Source of the DNA: Actinomycetales bacterium
GTDB lineage: Bacteria; Actinomycetota; Actinomycetes; Actinomycetales; Dermatophilaceae
Length of the DNA: 42,432 nucleotides
Reading direction: 5' to 3'
NCBI GenBank assembly: GCA_012515595.1
Contig: JAAYYA010000050.1
Span: 1 to 42,432 of the forward strand
The notes under the pieces were generated by a model that did no database searches, was not told where the DNA came from, and saw nothing but the letters and a program-made list of their open reading frames with translations. The translations under genes and the position numbers were made by a program. Positions 39,286-42,432 of this stretch are shown one piece after another; the first letter of the stretch is position 1, and the number at the start of each line of letters is the position of its first letter.

Positions 39286-40242
39286 ATGCGATCCGAGGTG
39301 AGCCCGACCGCCCGGGCCCTGCTGGCCCTGGAGCTGATCCAGACCCGGCCCGGCATCACCGCCGACCAGCTGGCCGAGCGGCTCGGCGTCACGCCCCGCG
39401 CGGCCCGCCGCTACGTGGCGATCCTGCGCGAGGCGGAGATCCCGATCGTGTCCACGAGCGGGCCCTTCGGCGGCTACCGACCGGGCCGCGGGATCCGGCT
39501 GCCCCCGCTGACCTTCAGCCAGGGCGAGGCGCTGGCACTGGTCATGGCCGTGCTCGACGGTCACCACGACGCGGCCGACCCCTCCGACACGGCGGGGTCG
39601 GCGCTGGGCAAGATCCTGCGCGCCCTGCCCGAGGCGGTGGCCGCCCAGGCGGGCGCGGTCCGACTCACGGCGGCCTCGACGCCCGACCGCGGCGCCGCCA
39701 GGCCCGACCCGGTGATGACGGCGACCCTCGTGGCGGCCTGCGCCGACCGGGTGGTGACCGAGATCGGCTACCGCTCCGAGGCGGGCAACGAGTGGACCTC
39801 CCTGGTCGAGCCGTGGGCGGTCGTGGTGCGCCACGGCCGGTGGTACCTGCTGTGCCGCGCCGTCGACCGGGACGCCGTGCGCACCTACCGCGTGGACCGG
39901 ATCACCGCGGCCACGCCGGGCAGCGCCACCTTCGACCCCCCGCCGGACCTGGATCCGGTGGCCGAGCTCGAGACCCACCTCGGCACCGGCTGGGAGTTCC
40001 CCACCGAGGTCCTCATCGAGGGACCGCTGGAGATGTGCCGGCGGGTGCTGCCGGCGCCGGCGGGGAGGCTCACCGCCGTGGACGAGCGGACCACCCGCCT
40101 GGTCGGCAGCACCAGCAACCTCTACTCGTATGCCGAGTGGCTGGCTCGTCTGTCCGTCCCGTTCCGCATCGTGGAGGGACCGGAGCTGCGCACGGTCGTC
40201 CGGGAGCTGGCGGAGCGGATGACCGCGGCGGTCGACGGCTGA
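39286..40242 (+). CDS. HTH + WYL domain transcriptional regulator
   Basis: LLALELIQTRPGITADQLAERLGVTPRAARRYVAILREAEIPI; WAVVVRHGRWYLLCRAVDRDAVRTYRVDRI. Confidence 0.93.
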   Translation: MRSEVSPTARALLALELIQTRPGITADQLAERLGVTPRAARRYVAILREAEIPIVSTSGPFGGYRPGRGIRLPPLTFSQGEALALVMAVLDGHHDAADPSDTAGSALGKILRALPEAVAAQAGAVRLTAASTPDRGAARPDPVMTATLVAACADRVVTEIGYRSEAGNEWTSLVEPWAVVVRHGRWYLLCRAVDRDAVRTYRVDRITAATPGSATFDPPPDLDPVAELETHLGTGWEFPTEVLIEGPLEMCRRVLPAPAGRLTAVDERTTRLVGSTSNLYSYAEWLARLSVPFRIVEGPELRTVVRELAERMTAAVDG

Positions 40243-40289
40243 GGGCCATCTCGGTTGCCCCGCGCCCCGGCGGCATCGACGATGGGGTG

Positions 40290-40700
40290 ATGACCTCCTT
40301 CATCTCGCACACGTCGGTCGACTGCACGGACGCCTACGCGCTCTCCACGTGGTGGAAAGGCGTGCTCGGCTACACCGACCTGCCGGACGACCCCAACGAG
40401 CCGGGCCACGAGGAGTGCCTGATCCAGGACCCCGGGACCGGACACCAGCTGCTCTTCATCGAGGTGCCGGACCCGACCCCGGGCAAGAACAAGGTCCACT
40501 TCGACCTGCGACCGCGGGACCTGACCCAGCAGGAGGAGGTCGACCGGCTCCTGGGGCACGGTGCGGCGTTGTCGACCGACCACCGGGGGATCTACGGCGA
40601 GGGCACGGGGTGGGTGACGCTCGCGGACCCCGAGGGCAACCTCTTCTGCGTGCTGAAGTCCGAGGCCGAGCGGGCCGCGGCGCGGGCGCAGGACTCCTGA
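40290..40700 (+). CDS. VOC (glyoxalase/bleomycin-resistance-like) family protein
   Basis: STWWKGVLGYTDL, NKVHFDLRPRD, GWVTLADPEGNLFCVL. Confidence 0.9.
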   Translation: MTSFISHTSVDCTDAYALSTWWKGVLGYTDLPDDPNEPGHEECLIQDPGTGHQLLFIEVPDPTPGKNKVHFDLRPRDLTQQEEVDRLLGHGAALSTDHRGIYGEGTGWVTLADPEGNLFCVLKSEAERAAARAQDS

Positions 40701-41131
40701 GCGCCTTCGAGTTTCGCCACGCCTGGTCCCTGACGGCGGACCGGGCAAGGGTGTTCGCGGTGCTCGCGGACCTGGGTGACTACCCGAGCTGGTGGCCCCA
40801 GGTGCGGTCCGTGGTGCGCATCGACGACGACGCGGCCGAGGTGGTGGTGCGCAGCGTCCTGCCCTACACCCTGCGGCTCGTGCTGACCCGTGAGGTCGAG
40901 GACGAGGCCAATGGCCTGCTGCGGGTGGGGATCGGCGGTGACCTGTGCGGCTGGTCGCAGTGGGTCGTGCGCGACGACGGCCCGACGGTGGCCGAGTTCA
41001 CCGAGGAGGTCGAGGTGGCCGGCGCCCTGGGTGCGGTCGCCCGCCCCGGTGCCCGCCTGATGCGGGCGAACCATCGCGCCATGATGCACGGGGGCGAGCG
41101 GGGTCTGGCCCGCCATCTGGGGGCCGACTAG
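40697..41131 (+). CDS. SRPBCC family protein; apparent CTG start in a CTGA overlap
   Basis: FEFRHAWSLTADRARVFAVLADLGDYPSWWPQVRSV; no ATG/GTG/TTG near the fold start. Confidence 0.75.
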   Translation: MSAFEFRHAWSLTADRARVFAVLADLGDYPSWWPQVRSVVRIDDDAAEVVVRSVLPYTLRLVLTREVEDEANGLLRVGIGGDLCGWSQWVVRDDGPTVAEFTEEVEVAGALGAVARPGARLMRANHRAMMHGGERGLARHLGAD

Positions 41132-41138
41132 TGCAGGA

Positions 41139-41372
41139 CTAGTCAGCGCGGCGCCGGTTGCGCGGGTGCTGTCGGGCGACGCGCTCGTTCCCCCGGCGGT
41201 AGTTGCCGGTGACCCGCGCCATGAGCAGCTGGTCGTCCCCGAAGGCCACGTCCTCGAGGAAGTCGGCGGCCCGCCTCCCGCGCAGCGTCGTCGCCAGGAC
41301 CCCGTGGTGCCGGATGCGGACCTCCCCGGCCGCGCTCACGGCATACTCGAATCCCTCTGGCACGTGCCCCAT
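41139..41372 (-). CDS. Small hypothetical protein (77 aa)
   Basis: MGHVPEGFEYAVSAAGEVRIRHHGVLATTLRGRRAADFLEDVAFGDDQLLMARVTGNYRRGNERVARQHPRNRRRAD. Confidence 0.7.
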   Translation of the reverse strand: MGHVPEGFEYAVSAAGEVRIRHHGVLATTLRGRRAADFLEDVAFGDDQLLMARVTGNYRRGNERVARQHPRNRRRAD

Positions 41373-41460
41373 GGACCCAGCCTGACGCAGGGAGGGGCGT
41401 GGGTGCCACCCCTTTGCGCGTGCGACATACTGGACACCCAGCGCAACGGAGGTGGGCGAG

Positions 41461-42345
41461 ATGTCCAAGGGACACGTGGTCGTGGGTGTGGACGTGCCGG
41501 AGACCAGCGGCGATGCGGTCAAGTGGGCCGCCCGGACCGCGCAGGTGCACGGGGTGCCGCTCACGATGGTGCACGCCGTCGAGGGGGTCGCAGGACTGCC
41601 GACAGGTGTCGTGGGGGCGGAGGACACCACGACCCGGGACCTGCTCCAGGCCACCACGGAGGCCGAGACGACCCTGGACCACGCCGTGGCGGCGGTGCGC
41701 GAGGAGTTCCCCGACCTCGCAGTCAACCCGGTCGAGATCGTGGGGGACAACGTCAAGTCCCTCCTGGCCCACCAGGAGGACGCGCTGCTGGTCGTTGGCA
41801 CGGGCCGGCGCAACTCCCTGTCCGAGCTCATCCTCGGATCCACCTCGCTCGGCGTGGCGATGCACGCGTCCAGCCCGGTGGCCGTCGTGCCCCCCGGCAG
41901 CAGCGGCCAGGAGGTCCGCGGCGTGATCTCGGTCGCGGTGGACGGCAGCGCCGACAGCGCGGTGGCCGCGCGGATCGCCTGCCAGGAGGCGCGGGTCCGC
42001 GGTGCGAAGGTCGTCGCGATCAACACCTGGGGCCTGGAGGTGGTCGACGGGTTCGTGGTCACCGAGTCGGACCAGGAGCAGTTCGCCGCGATCCAGCAGC
42101 GCCAGGCTGACCTGGTGGAGCGGACCCTGGCGGGCGCCCGGCGGGACTACCCCGACGTCGAGATCGAGGTCCAGGTGGTGCACGGGCGGGTGATCGCGAC
42201 CCTCGTCGACTGGGCGGCCCGCTCCGACCTGCTCGTGATGGGCAGCCGTGGCCTTGGCGGGTTCTCGGGCAAGCTGCTCGGCTCGGTGAGCCAGCGCGTG
42301 CTGCGCCAGTCGACCTGCCCGGTGATGATCGCCAAGTCCAGCTGA
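41461..42345 (+). CDS. Universal stress protein, two tandem UspA domains
   Basis: VVVGVDVPETSGDAVKWAA; second domain GVISVAVDGSADSAVAARIA; LLVMGSRGLGGFSGKLLGSVSQRVLRQSTCPVMIAK. Confidence 0.93.
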   Translation: MSKGHVVVGVDVPETSGDAVKWAARTAQVHGVPLTMVHAVEGVAGLPTGVVGAEDTTTRDLLQATTEAETTLDHAVAAVREEFPDLAVNPVEIVGDNVKSLLAHQEDALLVVGTGRRNSLSELILGSTSLGVAMHASSPVAVVPPGSSGQEVRGVISVAVDGSADSAVAARIACQEARVRGAKVVAINTWGLEVVDGFVVTESDQEQFAAIQQRQADLVERTLAGARRDYPDVEIEVQVVHGRVIATLVDWAARSDLLVMGSRGLGGFSGKLLGSVSQRVLRQSTCPVMIAKSS

Positions 42346-42359
42346 CCGCCCCTTTCCCG

Positions 42360-42432
42360 ACCGGGCGCGCCGTGTGGCGCTCTCAGACCCCACCGGGCGC
42401 GCGGGGTGGCGCTCTCAGACCTGACCGGGCGC
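42360..42432 (+). repeat. Tandem 32-bp repeats ACCGGGCGCGCsGkGTGGCGCTCTCAGACCyS (2 full + 1 truncated by window)
   Basis: 42360-42391, 42392-42423, 42424 onward; begins 14 nt after USP stop. Confidence 0.9.

Overview
High-GC actinobacterial chromosomal segment, probably Micrococcales/Intrasporangiaceae-like (inferred from gene content and composition only). It is densely packed with mostly housekeeping and metabolic genes: beta-carbonic anhydrase, class I fumarase, a LpqY-SugABC-type sugar importer, a PfkB kinase, GlpX, a DUF4245 protein, XseA/XseB, DUF2804 and DUF885 proteins, a secreted subtilase with a large D-to-H insertion, a TrmB/LuxR-like regulator, IspH, a polar amino-acid ABC importer, RmuC, an acidic lipoprotein, YchF, a Phd/VapC-type toxin-antitoxin pair, an RpiB/LacAB isomerase, a cytochrome b561 + Mo-oxidoreductase fusion, an LLM flavin oxidoreductase coupled to a TreS-like amylase, CobU/CobS/CobT, DinB and WYL proteins, VOC and SRPBCC proteins, and a tandem universal stress protein. 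I saw no rRNA, tRNA, CRISPR array, transposase or prophage. The most unusual signal is a set of short intergenic tandem repeats with a ~32-bp period that start 2-30 bp after stop codons at four separate gene 3' ends (1-64, 9563-9692, 34544-34607, 42360-42432). Sequence differs between some loci, but period and sense orientation are kept. Other blocks (72-bp hairpin pair, 17-bp inverted pair) sit at the remaining roomy convergent junctions. Secondary points are two genes without a canonical start codon (cobT, SRPBCC), an apparent frameshift at 27904-28123, and a 9-bp-period TGTGAC triplet.
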